From Euphorbia lathyris (taxonomy: Eukaryota > Streptophyta > Magnoliopsida > Malpighiales > Euphorbiaceae), in NCBI RefSeq assembly GCF_963576675.1, contig NC_088912.1, positions 57,436,395-57,500,394 on the forward strand: 64,000 nucleotides of DNA, written 5' to 3'. A program made the translations under genes and the position numbers. Every line of letters starts with the position of its first letter. Position 1 is the stretch's first letter. Of the stretch, positions 23,042-35,054 are shown one piece after another. Below the pieces are notes generated by a model, which did not search any database, was not told the origin of the DNA, and saw nothing but the letters and a program-made list of their open reading frames with translations.

Positions 23042-23857
23042 GGCCTAATGCTTCTTCAGTCCCCTTAACTTGTCCAAATTAGTCATTTTACCCCTCCAAC
23101 TCATCGAATGTTCTATTTGTTCACTTAACTCCATAAAAATGGTATTTTCTTAACTTGTCCAAAGTGGTCATTTTACCCCTCCACAACTCATCGAATGTCC
23201 TATTTACTCCCTTAACTCCATAAAAATGGTATTTCTCACCCCTTATGATCCTATTTACCCCTTAACTCCATAAAAGTGGTATTTCTTACCCCTTTATAGT
23301 GCAAAATTAATAGAACTTATTCAAATGAGTTTAAAATTTTTTTTAGTATTAATTTTTTTTTATTTTTTTTAATTTGATAATTATATTGATCCTTCATGTG
23401 TTTATTACAATAATGTTGTATTACAATAATTAGATAATCAAAATTTAACTAGTAAAAAAAATTGAAAAGAGAATGAGTGAATAAAAGATACAAATAACAA
23501 GAACATTAATATAAACAAGTTAAAGATATTATATGTAGGGATAAGGTACCAAAACAGGCCTATGGGGAAAGTATCAATTTAGGTTTCACGTACAAAATAG
23601 CACCAATATAGTTTTGACATTTAAAAAATGGTACCAATTTAGGCCTCGATAACGGATTATAAGGGGTGAGAAATACCACTTTTGTGGAGTTAATGGGGTA
23701 AATAGGACATTCTATGAGTTCGGGGTAAATGGACAAGTTGAGGGGGTGAAAAAGACCACTTTTATGGAGTTAAGGGGGGTAAATAGAATATTCGATGAAT
23801 TGAAGGGGTAAAATGACCAATTTGGCCAAGTTAAGGAGGCTGGGGGAGCATTAGGCC
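23042..23857. mobile_element. MULE-type MITE with long TIRs and 9-bp TSD
   Basis: The element begins GGCCTAATGC and ends GCATTAGGCC. The arms (about 23042-23300 and 23650-23857) are inverted copies carrying AGTCATTTTACCCCT, CATCGAATGTTCTATTT and AACTCCATAAAA. Each arm holds the block roughly twice. It is flanked by perfect 9-base duplications TATCATTTT at 23033-23041 and 23858-23866. Long TIRs with a 9-bp duplication are the mark of Mutator-like elements. The 816 bases carry no transposase, so it is non-autonomous. Confidence 0.85.
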
Positions 23858-24478
23858 TATCATTTTTTATAGTTTGTCTATTCTTTTATGGAAAAATTAC
23901 AAAATTGGGTCAAATCGGAGACTCATTTATATATTTAACCCATTTAACCAACCTACTACATATTTAGACTATATTATTGTGACTTTCCCAAAATACCACA
24001 ACCTTTCATCTTCCCCTTCCTCTTCCTTGCACGGTTTATCTTCCCCTTCCCAGACCTTTGATCTTCCTCCCTTCCTTTATATTGCGAAATCTGCACTAAT
24101 TTCTTCATCACCATGTCTTTCCCTTCTTCCTCTCTTTATCTCTTGATTCTTCATCTTCCTATTTTCTAGAAAATTAAGCCATGGTTTTTCATCTTCCTGT
24201 TTCTTCTTGTCTCTTGGTTTCTTTCTTCTTGTGCGGATTGAAGACATCGTTATTTTGATTGTTTTTCTGCGTTTATCATATGGTTATTGATGATTTCAAT
24301 GGTAAAAGGCGGAAAAAATGTAAGTATCTACTGTTTTCTCTTCATTTTTTTTCCAGAAAATCACTTCGTGAAATGAGTTTTGTGAAGGTCTACGAGGAAA
24401 AAGAGGCTGAAACGGACGATTTTACTTTGCGAAACCAGATTCCGCGAAGTCTGCAAAGAGAAATGTTCATGATTTTTA

Positions 24479-24661
24479 CCTTCGCAGACTTCGCATATTC
24501 TACTTTCGTGAAGTAAAATCATCTGTTTACTGTTACATCTCTTCGCCAACTTTGCATAATCTATTTTTGCAAAGTAAAATCGTCATTTTTTCTGTTACAT
24601 TTCTCTTCGTAGACTTCGCGTATTCTGCTTTTGCGAAGCCAAATTGTCCTTTTTCTTGCTA
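24479..24661. repeat. Three-copy minisatellite, about 61-bp period, TTCGCA-rich
   Basis: Three units share TCTTCGCAGACTTCGC, TATTCT.CTTT and GCGAAGTAAAATC..C followed by CTGTTACAT. The last unit is diverged. They lie in the left part of the outer TIR element. No protein function is inferred. Confidence 0.75.
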
Positions 24662-24919
24662 ACACGACTTAATTTTTGTGAAGGTGGTTGAATACAAAAC
24701 ATCAAATTCAAGTACCCATTTATCTTGAATACAAAGGCGGTGTATTGGGATGTAGGGGTGGGAACCTGCCTATTTTCTTTGGATTCTTTCCTCAAAAGAA
24801 AAATCACCACAAATTTTGGATTCCATTTCTTAAACTTGGAGTTCCATTTTTTATCTCAAAATGACGCTTATTCCGCCGATTTTTCTTTGCTTCTGGGATT
24901 TAGAGTTTAGGTTTTGAAT

Positions 24920-25045
24920 TATTGTTGTAATCTTGTTGTAAATTTTGATAATGTTATGATTTTAATGTTGTTATTGTTGCAATCTTGTTGTAAATTTGGA
25001 TAATGTTATGATTTTAATGTTAGAATTATTGTTGCACCCTTGTTG
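24920..25045. repeat. Tandem duplication, about 54-bp period
   Basis: ATTGTTGTAATCTTGTTG through ATGATTTTAATGTT occurs at about 24920 and 24974, with a partial third copy near 25026. It is part of the outer TIR element; non-coding. Confidence 0.7.
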
Positions 25046-25940
25046 TTATGACTTTTTTTTGTTACATACCACTTCGCATATTTCGCAATATACGAAGTAT
25101 GCGAAGATAATATTGCTTTAAAACACGTCTTTTATTTCGCATATTGCGAAATCTGCGAAAATGAAAGTTATTCGGCGAATTAGTATTGTCTTAGAATGCT
25201 TCACATCTATCTATATACTTAAATCTGCTTACATCTTGCTGACATGGCAACCTCTCATTTTTTCCCGTAATTATCTTATTTTTGGATTTTTTTATTGCCT
25301 ACTGCTGAGAACACACGCTCATCTCATCGTGATTTCCTCAATATCTGCCCTCTCTCTCCATGACCTAACCTCCTAAATGGTTTCATCTTATTATCAGTGT
25401 CCCTTTTCTCGCCCTCTCTCCCCATTTGAAGTCTGCCGTTATATTTCTCCTTCCCTCTCTTCTCATTTGTATCTCCTCTTATTCCTATGTTCCAAGTTTC
25501 CTTTTCCAGAGTCATTTTTGGTTGATAGAAATATAAAACAGATGTCTTCATCCATAGTTTCTCAAATTTGTTTAAATTTTGGGTAATTTTTAGCTTCAAC
25601 AAAAAACTACAATTACAATCATCTCTTTTGAGTTATTGCCTTATCTCTCTAACCTTTTTTTTATGTTGCAGTGTTCATTGATGACAGCTTTTTCTTAGTG
25701 ATATAATTTCATAGAATTGCAATCGGCTATCTCCTTAAACTGGTGCGTTTTTATTCGTTTCCTAAATTTGTTTACTCTTTTTGCGTTTCTCCACAAGGTT
25801 AATGATTCTTGATTGATACACTTTCTTTTACATCTGATTTTTTAAATTTTTATTTTCCACCAGTTCTTGCTATTACAGTTCACTTTCATTGATTCAATTC
25901 TGTAAAAATTGAATATTCTGGTTTCTACAGAAGTGATAAT

Positions 25941-27267
25941 TGTTGGTCCCTTATAAGGTTGCAAGTATAGTTCCAAGGGGGGGGGGTTTAGGAACTATTT
26001 AAACTTTTTTCGCAATTAGGGCAGACTTCTTTTTCTAAGGAAAAAGGTTTTAACAGCGACGCTGAGTAAACAGCAAGATACTGGCTTAGTCAACTGGTGA
26101 CTAGGTCAGTTTCTTGGCTTGAGTCAGGAGATAGCACTTAGAGTCTATTCCTGAGCTCAGACGTTTAACACGCACAACTCAACTTGACCTCTTTACTTGG
26201 TCAGTTTTTGGTTATTTTAAGCAAGCAATATAAATAAGGAGTTAAAGGTAAGAAATACTTTACTCAGCAGATTTATCCAGGTTCGGCTTCTTCTAAGCCT
26301 ACGTCCTGTCCCCGGAACACGTTCCGAGATTTCGAATCCTCTACTGAGCTCTTTAAAGGTAGAGCCTCAAACCTTTTACAATCTTAGCAACTGAGTATAA
26401 CAAGAGTACCTTCCTCTATACCTCTACTCAGTCCTAATCTCTCGCTGAGTACTATAACCGAGTACTCAGCCTCTCCTTTCTAATCTCTAGAAATGGTAAG
26501 TGTTTTGTCCTATACAAAGATTTGCTAAGACACTTTAGACGATTGAAATAATCACTCTAGACTTTTACACAGATATAAGAATTGTAGTGTAAGATTTGCT
26601 TTGCTTCTTTGCTTGCAGAACTTGTGTAGAAATTTGGTCAGCGTAATGGCTTGATCAAGTTCTGTGTTGAGTGAAGCTTCTGATGGCACTATTTATAGAG
26701 ACGTCTGGGCATCGGTCATTTCGAATTTCGAAATAACCGTTGGAGGGAAACGGCTACCTGTCGTTGTCATCCTGACTTGCTCAGAGCTCTCGGCCAATCA
26801 GAATTGTGTATCTTCTATCCTCGGTCAGCTCAGCAGACTGTCTCTCCTTTTATGGTAAAGTCAACTGGACAGCATACTGTGTCGTCTGAACTTTACTTTG
26901 TCTGGAAGTTTTCCTTGGCCAGCTGCTGTCTTGTATGTTTGTCGAATCTACTCAGCAGCTTCATCTTGAAGTTGTTCCCGAAGGTCTTCTAGATCCTTCT
27001 TTTGCTGAGTTGCGTTTTGTTCAAAACGGCAACGTCTTGACAAACGCGAGCCGAGTTGTACTGAGTTGTTTGACTTGGGCCTTGACTTCCGTATTGAGCT
27101 TGGGCCTTTTAATTCTTGTGTCTTATAAACAGTTTTAACTCAACATTGAACAAACACATTAGTAGAATAAATCAAAGCATTTAAACTTAGTGTGTTTAGA
27201 ATATGTATTTTAATTATACTTAAACAATTTTGTCAAATCAAAATTTATGTGGAAAGGTGTTTCAACA
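25941..27267 (-). repeat. SIRE 3' LTR
   Basis: The plus strand runs from TGTTGGTCCC to TTTCAACA, 1327 bases. The minus-strand TATA box (TATAAATAG) is at 26689-26697. It is rich in ACTCAGT words like the rest of the element. Confidence 0.92.
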
Positions 27268-27281
27268 AACTCCCCCATTTT
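27268..27281 (-). promoter_or_regulatory. SIRE polypurine tract
   Basis: On the minus strand AAAATGGGGGAGTT directly precedes the 3' LTR. Purine-rich, in the position of the plus-strand primer. Confidence 0.75.
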
Positions 27282-27796
27282 GATGTTGGCAAAACTATTC
27301 AGCGAGGAACTCAGTATGAGCTCCCCCATGATAGTTGACCTTTTATAACTTGGCAGACTCCCCCATAAGGGTTGAGCTACTGACTTAGTTTTACTCTAAA
27401 CATTTAAGGTTTAATCGAGTAAGTCTAAGGTCAGTTTTCAGATAGGTCAGCTAATTCAACATATTCTATTTACTCAGTATTAAGCGGAAGGTTTAATCAT
27501 ATAGAGTGCGCTGAGTAATTTGTTGTTCAATGAGTTCTTAACAGTTAGTGTTTTATAAACACATAGGTCAATGTCAAACATGTTATCAGCATTTGATGTA
27601 GTCAATAAGATTTATAAGTATAAAGCATAGCTGAATTAATTGAAGATACGTAATGACTCAGTACACAGTAACATATATCATAACTCAGGAATAGGAATTA
27701 AAGATGCAGATATGATATATTGATAGTAGTCAGTGGTTACACAACAAAACTAATAAATAAGGCATATAGATTACATCTGACTTAGTCTATACTGAG
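27282..27796. other. SIRE 3' untranslated region
   Basis: Between the third ORF stop and the polypurine tract. It has further CTCCCCCAT words (27320-27370) and ACTCAG words, but no ORF. Confidence 0.5.
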
Positions 27797-30649
27797 CTAG
27801 CCTATATATTTCTTTTTCTTGTGTTGAGACTGACTTCGCTCATGCTGAGCTCTAGCTGTTTTATCTTTCTCCCCCGTTTTGTCAGCATCAGGAGGAGGAA
27901 GTTTGAAAGCATCAGTTAAGACAGCTCGAGTCAGTTCTTTAGATAGCTCCTTAAGTTTGTCAGCGCTTTCATTTACGCTGTCAAAAATTACAACTCCATC
28001 AGTTGATACCTCTGCGGGTATGTTGAGGTCAGCAGCACTGAGCATATTGACGCTAAATGCTTGAGCTTTGCCTTGCCAGATGAGAGCTTCAGTAAGACCA
28101 GCAAAGATTTGGTGAAAGGTCTTTAAAAGGGCTGTGTCGTAATACTGACGTTGAATATTGTTATGATGAATGTGGTTGAAGGTTTGTTGCATGAGAGACT
28201 GCATCTCATTCTGTTTCATTGCGTCAGTATCCATCTCTTGCTTATTCAGATTAAGCAATCGAATAGCCTCACCAATTTGCTCTACTGAGCACTGATTGTA
28301 AGAAACCATTTGCTCATTGGTCTTGAGTTGCTCGGTGTGAAGCTGAGCAAAGAGCATCTTGACTTCAGATGAAGTGGCATAGTCGGTGTTCACATCTGAC
28401 AAGTTCTGGATTTGTTGTTGTAAGGAGGTCAAGTATTGCACGGTTGTCAGCTGGATCTCAGCCAGTTTGGCGATTGAATCCTGCTTAGCTTGCTGTGCTT
28501 GGAAGGTAATGATTACATTCAGCAAGTCCTTGAGTCCCTTTACTTCGTTGAGAAGTTGAGTGACCGGGGAAAGCTGAGTATTCTCAAGAATTGAAGACCC
28601 AGCAGCAGGAGGAGTAGATTGTTGAAGGTCTCGGATCAATGCTTGCACTGAGTCAATGATCTTTTTGCCGGACTCAGTGGCATTCCGATAGCTTTGTGAG
28701 CCTTCAGGGACATCAGTGTGACCGGAAGGAAGAGGAGTGAAAGGAGTTACCTGGTCAGTGACTGGAATAGCATTCTCAATCTGCACTTGAGTTTTAGGTA
28801 TAGTTGATTGATCGACAGAGAGTTGAGTTGGAGAAGTGGTAATCCGAATACTGTCTGTGCTGACGGAAGAAGTGTGTGGAGTCAGCACCATGCTTGAAGA
28901 AATGGCATGAACAGTGATCAGCTCAACCTGACTGGTTGAGGTGGCGGAAGCATTTTGGTCGGCATGTTCCTTTTGAGAAGAAACAGAGGCTTGCTTTTCT
29001 AATGGCGCCGATGTAGTGGAAGTTGGTTGGCGTTTGAAGAATTTTAGCTTTACTGAGGAGGGGTCCTTGGTTGTCTTTGAGATGACAAAGTCAGGAAGAG
29101 TTGGTGGTGGAACAAAATCTTCACTGATGGGCTTCTCACTGGCCTTAACCAACTTTCTTCTTCTACGAGGTGGAGTGACAGTTTGAGTAGGGTCTCCTGA
29201 GTGAGAAGGAGAAGATTCGTGTTGCTCATCAGCAGGTTGGTCAGTTTGCACTTGGACTTGATCAACATTGTGTTGGTCAAGTGCTTGCTCTTCTTCAGCA
29301 TCCAACCCAGTATTGGCCTGCTCAGTTTCATGCTCACTAGCTGTCTCCTCAGAGTCCTCAGCGTCATCCTGACCGCTGGCTTCTTCTTCTTCTTCATCGA
29401 TACTGTCACCATCAAGTTCTTCCTCAACTTGTGAGATGAAGTGGTCATCCAGTTGTACCTCATGTTCTTCAGACTCAGCTACACTGCCTTGACATTGGGT
29501 GAAGTGAGAGTCACCCGGTACTACAAAGTCAGTAGGTATGGCATTGAGGGGAGTCAGTGTAGAAGGTTTCTGCTTCTTCTGAGGATGCTCAGCAGTTTCC
29601 TCAGTTCCAGGCTCACCTTGCCTGCTTCGTTTCTCAGCTGACTTCTGCCTTTTTGCTGGAGACTCAACATTTTTGGATGGAGTCTCAACAGTTTTCCTTT
29701 TGCGGGAAGCTGGGGCCTTAGTCCTTCGCCCTTTCTTTGGCTCAGCAGTTCCCTCAGCTTGTCCAGCAGCAGCAGCAATTTTACCTTTCTTCAAAGGCTG
29801 TCCAAACTTTAGTGCTCTCAGCGAGGCCGCTGTGATCTCAGTTCCTCGAGTCTTGTCCTCGCCTTCGAGGTCAACTTTATGGTCAATGAGGATTCTTGTG
29901 ATGATTGATCCTAGCCTCAGCGTGCCAGTACTTCGAAGGAAACCAGCAACAAGAAAGACTGGCATATTGATGGGAGTGTACGTCACCATATGCCATATAA
30001 AGCATTGCTCGAAGTTAGTTGCAGATGTAGTGCATTTGATCTTTAGGTAGATAAAGTAGGTCAGTAAATAATGAGCCATCTTCTGGTGCTGACCCATGGA
30101 TGAAGCTGAGACTTCTCCTGAGTGGCCCTCAGGTTTGCAGAAGTTTTGTTCATACCCAGTGCCATCCTAATCTCTAGATCTTCTCAGCCTTGCTCCCTCA
30201 GTTTTTAATTTGAGAAGATTGCCTCAGTAGAGAGGGTTGATGAAGATGGTTTTCTCTTTCACCACTGTGCACAGATAGTCAGTGTTGTCATTTGCAACTT
30301 TGAGGTTATGGTAAAACTCCCTTACCAGGTCAGGATAGGTTTCATCCCTAACCGAAAACAGCTCCGTCCAGCCATTTTGTGAAATCCACTCGCAGAAGGG
30401 TTGTTCGTTTTGTACGAATTTTTCTGATACCCATCTTGAGGGCTCAACTTTCCATTCGCGGACGTTCTCAAAGACCTTGGAGTAGGTCCTGAATTTTACA
30501 GGTTTTCCCTGACCAGAGGTTTGGCCAGCCTTTCCTTTGCTCGGCGAGGTTATTTTGGTAGGTTCCGGCACAGAGGTTTGCCTGGAAGTGTCATCGGAGC
30601 TGGGTTTAGAGTGGCCAGCACCGGAGATGTTGTGGAAAACCTTAGTCAT
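27797..30649 (-). pseudogene. SIRE third ORF (envelope-position protein with Transposase_32-like N-terminus), two in-frame stops
   Basis: One frame of 951 codons, with ATG at 30647-30649 and two stops, TGA at 30224-30226 and a TAG near 30171. The N-terminal part has KVFENVREWKVEPSRWVSEK, NGWTELFSVRDETYPDLVRE and FYHNL, then INMPVFLVAGFLRSTGTLRL and IITRILIDHKVDLEG, as in the putative plant transposon (Transposase_32) domain. A Lys/Arg-rich stretch (KKGRRTKAPASRKRKTVE), a long Glu/Asp/Gln/Ser-rich region, and a C-terminal Gln-rich, probably coiled-coil part follow. It sits where SIRE elements carry an env-like ORF, but I see no signal peptide or anchored membrane helix. The role is unknown. 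The frame is broken, so it is not expected to yield full-length protein. Confidence 0.7.
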
Positions 30650-31119
30650 TGTTGAGGATGGGAAAGCTTAGAGGGATTTTGAGAGAGAAGGAATTTCTTA
30701 GCCAGAGTATTCGATAAGCGTAAAGAATAAAAATAGGGAATTACCCATTATTTATAGAGGTGATGTGTGGTGTGGATCTTAATCGAATCCATATGTCAGT
30801 TTTGCCTTGGGATTTTGAACCGACAAAGATCCTGGCATTTATGACACATACGGCGTATACGTCATTCTAGGGCTATACGCGTGCTTTTGCAATGATTCTA
30901 ACGGATATAACACTCAGCGTTTAGAATACTAATCGTTTGATATTCTGAGTGGTCAGTATTGCATAAAGGGATGATTTCTAAGTTTAAGTTTAAACTAATT
31001 TACTCAGTGTGCAAGTTTACTCAGTATTTGCTGTTTAATTTGTTTCAATGAGTACACAACAAAGACAATCATTCATCATAGGAATTCACTCAGCATTCAT
31101 ATTCATTTAGCACAGGAAT
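30650..31119. other. SIRE spacer between pol and third ORF
   Basis: Non-coding. It could hold the splice acceptor or promoter used for the third ORF; I cannot identify one. Confidence 0.4.
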
Positions 31120-33168
31120 TTATTGAAGAGGATTAAACATACCAATTGCTTCTCTCAGTATGCTGAACTGCTCACGGGCCTGTGGCTTCGTGAAGATATC
31201 CGCAAGCTGTTCGTCCGTTGGGACAAAGGTCAGCTTGATCTCACCCTTGAGTATATGGTCTCTAATGAAGTGATGTCTGATGCTGACATGCTTCATTCTG
31301 CTGTGTTGAATTGGGTTCTTTGAAAGATCAATTGCACTTTTGTTATCACATTTGACTTCAATTGTCTTCGTTTGAACACCATAGTCTTCAAGATGTTGCT
31401 TAATCCATAGGACTTGAGCAACACAGTGACCAGCAGCAATGTACTCAGCTTCAGTGGTAGACAAGGCTACTGACGCCTGCTTTTTGCTAAACCAGGATAC
31501 AAGACAGCTTCCTAAGAAGTGACATCCTCCAGAGGTGCTTTTACGTTCCAGCTTATCCCGTCCATAGTCAGCGTTAGTGTATCCGATGAGTGTAAAATCA
31601 TGAGTATTTGGATACCATAAACCTGCGTTCACTGAGCTTTGCAAATATCTAAGGATTCTTTTTACAGCAATGTAATGAGATTCCTTAGGGTTAGATTGAT
31701 ATCTAGCACAGTAGCATACTGAAAACTGAATGGCCGGTCTACTGGCTGTTAAGTAAAGTAGAGAGCCTATCATACCTCGATATAATTTGCTGTCTACTGA
31801 CTTACCATTCTCGTCAGCGCAGAGGACAGTGTCAGTGCCCATAGGAGTGGATATTGGCTTGCAATTTTCCAAATCATATTTCTTTAATATCTCATTGACA
31901 TATTTGGCTTGACTGATGAAGATGCCATTCTTTCCTTGTTTAATTTGAAGACCGAGGAAGAAGTTGAGTTCTCCCATCATGGACATTTCAAACTCAGTCT
32001 GCATTTGTTTGCTAAACTCCTTGCACATTGATTCGTTAGTTGCACCAAATATTATATCATCAATATAGATTTGGGCCAGCAGGGTATCTTTACCCTTTCT
32101 CTTAATGAATAAGGTTGTATCAGCTTTGCCCCTGACGTAATTTCTAGTCAGCAGGAAACTGGTTAGCCTCTCATACCAAGCACGTGGTGCTTGCTTGAGG
32201 CCGTATAGAGCCTTTTTGAGTTTGTAAACATGGTTTGGGAACTTAGGGTCCTCAAAACCTGGAGGTTGATTAACATAAACCTCCTCGTTTATAACTCCAT
32301 TAAGAAATGCACTTTTGACATCCATTTGGAATAATTTAAAGTTCATGTAAGATGCATATGCACATAGAATTCTAATTGCCTCTAGCCTTGCCATTGGGGC
32401 AAAGGTCTCACCGTAGTCAATACCTTCTTGCTGACTGTAGCCCTGAGCTACAAGCCTTGCTTTGTTCCTGACTACATTCCCTTGTTCATCCATCTTGTTT
32501 CTGAAGACCCATCTTGTTCCAATGGTCTTTTGACTCTTTGGATGAGGCACCAGCTCCCATACATCGTTTCTTCTGAATTGATCGAGCTCCTCTTGCATTG
32601 CGTTCATCCAGAATTCATCGTACTCAGCTTCAGCGAAATTCTTCGGTTCTTGAACTGAGACGAAAGCAACATTGCTGAGGTACTTCTTGAGTTGATTCCT
32701 CGTCATCAGGGTATTCCCAGCAGAATCAAGGATTGCACTTTCTGAGTGCCCTCTTGGAATCCTTATCTCTTTAGGTAGATTTATGTCTTGTGCTGTCTGT
32801 GTTTCAACAATCTCTGCAGAAGTAGATGGGTCAGTAAAAGTAATCTTAGGTTCACTCTTACTCTTGGTCAGCCTTTTAGTAAATGACTCAGTAGCTGGTT
32901 CTTGGTCAGCGGTGGTTACTGAGTGTGGATCATCTTCGGTCAGCGGCTGGTATCTACCTGTAGGGTTAGTTTCGTCGAACTCTACATGTACTGACTCTTC
33001 TAAAACTTGAGTTCGCTTATTAAAAACTCTGTATGCTTTACTGTTTGTTGAGTAGCCCAAAAAGATAGCCTCATCAGCTTTTGAATCAAATTTTGCTAAG
33101 CTATCTTTGGTATTTAAAATAAAACATCTACAGCCAAAGGCACGAAAGTATCCAATATTGGGCTTTCG
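31120..33168 (-). pseudogene. SIRE reverse transcriptase and RNase H
   Basis: Minus-strand frame joined to integrase through a TGA at about 33166-33168. RT shows [27 protein letters not shown]-type block (here [20 protein letters not shown]), KSAFLNG and the catalytic [10 protein letters not shown]. RNase H has [37 protein letters not shown] and ends [13 protein letters not shown], close to the stop at 31120. Apart from the TGA the RT-RNase H block of 646 residues is open and keeps its catalytic residues. Confidence 0.9.
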
Positions 33169-34256
33169 TCATTTCCAAAGTTCATAGGGGGTTTTCTTTA
33201 ATATAGGTCTAACTAGAGCCCTATTAAGAATATAGCATGCTATGTTAACAGCCTCTCCCCAAAAATACTTTGGAAGCCTATGCTCATCCAGCATTGTCCT
33301 GGCTATTTCAACCAGAGTTCTGTTCTTCCTTTCTACAACCCCATTTTGCTGAGGTGTTCTAGGAGCAGAAAAATTGTGGTCAATGCCGCTGGCTTCACAG
33401 AATTCAACAAACTTTTGGTTTTTGAATTCTCCACCATTATCACTACGGATGTGAGCTAATTTTAGGTCTTTTTCATTTTCAATTTTTCTAACCAAATTTG
33501 AAAATGTCTTAAAGGTTTCATCCTTACTGGTCAGCAAGATGACCCACGTATACCGAGAGAAGTCATCTACAATGACCAAGGAGAATCTTCTTCCACCCAG
33601 ACTCAGCGGCTGGACTGGACCAAAGAGATCCAAGTGTAGTAACTCTAACGGACGCTTAGTTGAGACAATATTTTTGCTGTGAAAAGATTGTTTGGTTTGT
33701 TTTCCAGCTTGGCAAGCGTGGCATAATTGATCTTTTTCAAATTTAAGTTCGGGCAGTCCCTCAACCAATTGCTTTCTTGCTAATTTGGCCAGGAGGTCCA
33801 TGCTTACATGACCAAGTCTCCTGTGCCATAGCCAGGAATTCTCTTCCATTGATACTAAGCACACAGTTTTTGAAAACTTTTTCTCTAAGTCTAGCATAAA
33901 GACATTATCTATTCGAGGGGCAGTTAATATTAACTCATTTGTTTTACCCTCGTATATTTTACATCCAGTAGCATCAAATATAACTTTTCTCCCATTGTCA
34001 CATAGCTGAGCTACGCTGAGTAAGTTATATTTGAGTCCGCTGACTAGGGAGACAGATTCAATAGTAGGATTACCTCCGATGGTTCCTGACCCTACTATCT
34101 TACCCTTCTTGTTGTCTCTAAAACTTACGCTCCCTCCTCGTTTACGCTCAAACGTGATGAACTGAGTTTCATCACCCGTCATATGCCTTGAGCATGCGCT
34201 GTCAATATACCACATCTTTGACTTCTCGGCACATCTCAGGCTTACCTGCATTGTGA
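33169..34256 (-). pseudogene. SIRE protease C-region and integrase
   Basis: The open block starts at 34251 with the copia protease site WYIDSACSRHMTGD (DSA where DSG is more usual). Integrase follows: LWHRRLGHVSMDLL and CHACQAGKQ form the HHCC finger, and the acidic triad is visible in LLHLDLFGPV, IRSDNGGEF and PQQNGVVERKNRT. Relative to gag, the frame is shifted by one base across 34251-34257. It ends at a TGA in TPYELWK, after which the same frame continues into RT. Confidence 0.88.
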
Positions 34257-35054
34257 CTAGTTACTTTTAGGTACCCAATTCTTTTTGGGTCCTTGCTTGT
34301 TAGGTGCAACAGGTAAAGCATCATATTTCATTTTATGGCGACATACATGAACAGTATGGCCATTCTTTCCACAAAAGTCACAGCTGACCTTCTGTTTAGG
34401 ATGTTTCACTGACTTGTCAGCACCCCAGTGCTGAGCGTGCCAGCACACCTTAGTGGTGTGTCCTAACTTCCCACAAAAGTCACACTGGACTTTTCGCTGG
34501 GGATTCCATCTCTGCTGAGTACTTTGGTACTGAGTTCTCAGAGGACTGTTTCTTTTATTTGGAACCTTTAGTTGGTTCTGGATAGTTGTGACGTCCTTTC
34601 TCAGTTTCTTTGAAACTGACTGGACTTCAGAAACAGACTCATGTATGATCTTCATGTTATCATGCAGAGTTGTATTGTCCTGAAGAAGGAATCTGAGGTC
34701 ACTCAGTTTGACCTCTTCCACTTCGTCACAGCGCCTGCTGAGTGCTCTAACTTTCTTATTACACTTCTTGACAAGTGTGTAGAGATCACTCAGGGCATTA
34801 ACCATATCGTTTCTGAGCTGGGGAAGAGAAATTACCTCATTTGATTGCTCCTCGTCATCTGATGCGACGGATAGGTCAGCATGCTCAGAGACGCATAGCT
34901 CAGCAAGTTCGTCAGCCATGAAGCATATCTTCGCTGACTCGGTGGCCTCAGTTTATGTGGATGAAAACTCATCACTGTCACTCCATGTAGCCACCATTGC
35001 CTTTTTGCCACTCTTCTTGTCTTTCCTTAGTGTGGGGCAGCTTGACTTAATATG
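34257..35054 (-). pseudogene. SIRE gag C-terminal part (zinc knuckles)
   Basis: Continues from the Ogre insertion point. The second half of the first CCHC knuckle lies at the left edge (HIKSSC), followed by a TAA near 34953. An open block starts at 34919 with a Leu/Val coiled coil and two more knuckles, CDFCGKLGHTTKVC and CDFCGKNGHTVHVC, each CX2CX4HX4C. Gag ends with KKNWVPKSN then TAG. This is the nucleocapsid region that binds the element RNA. Confidence 0.85.

Noticed and set aside
23874..25602. Short ORFs in the left parts of the TIR and Helitron elements
   Set aside because: All below 95 codons, low complexity or Ser/Phe/Leu-rich from T-rich DNA, with no domain or splice pattern.
27797..30649. 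Retroviral-type envelope protein in SIRE
   Set aside because: No signal peptide, cleavage site or anchored membrane helix can be seen; the N-terminus fits a plant transposon domain.
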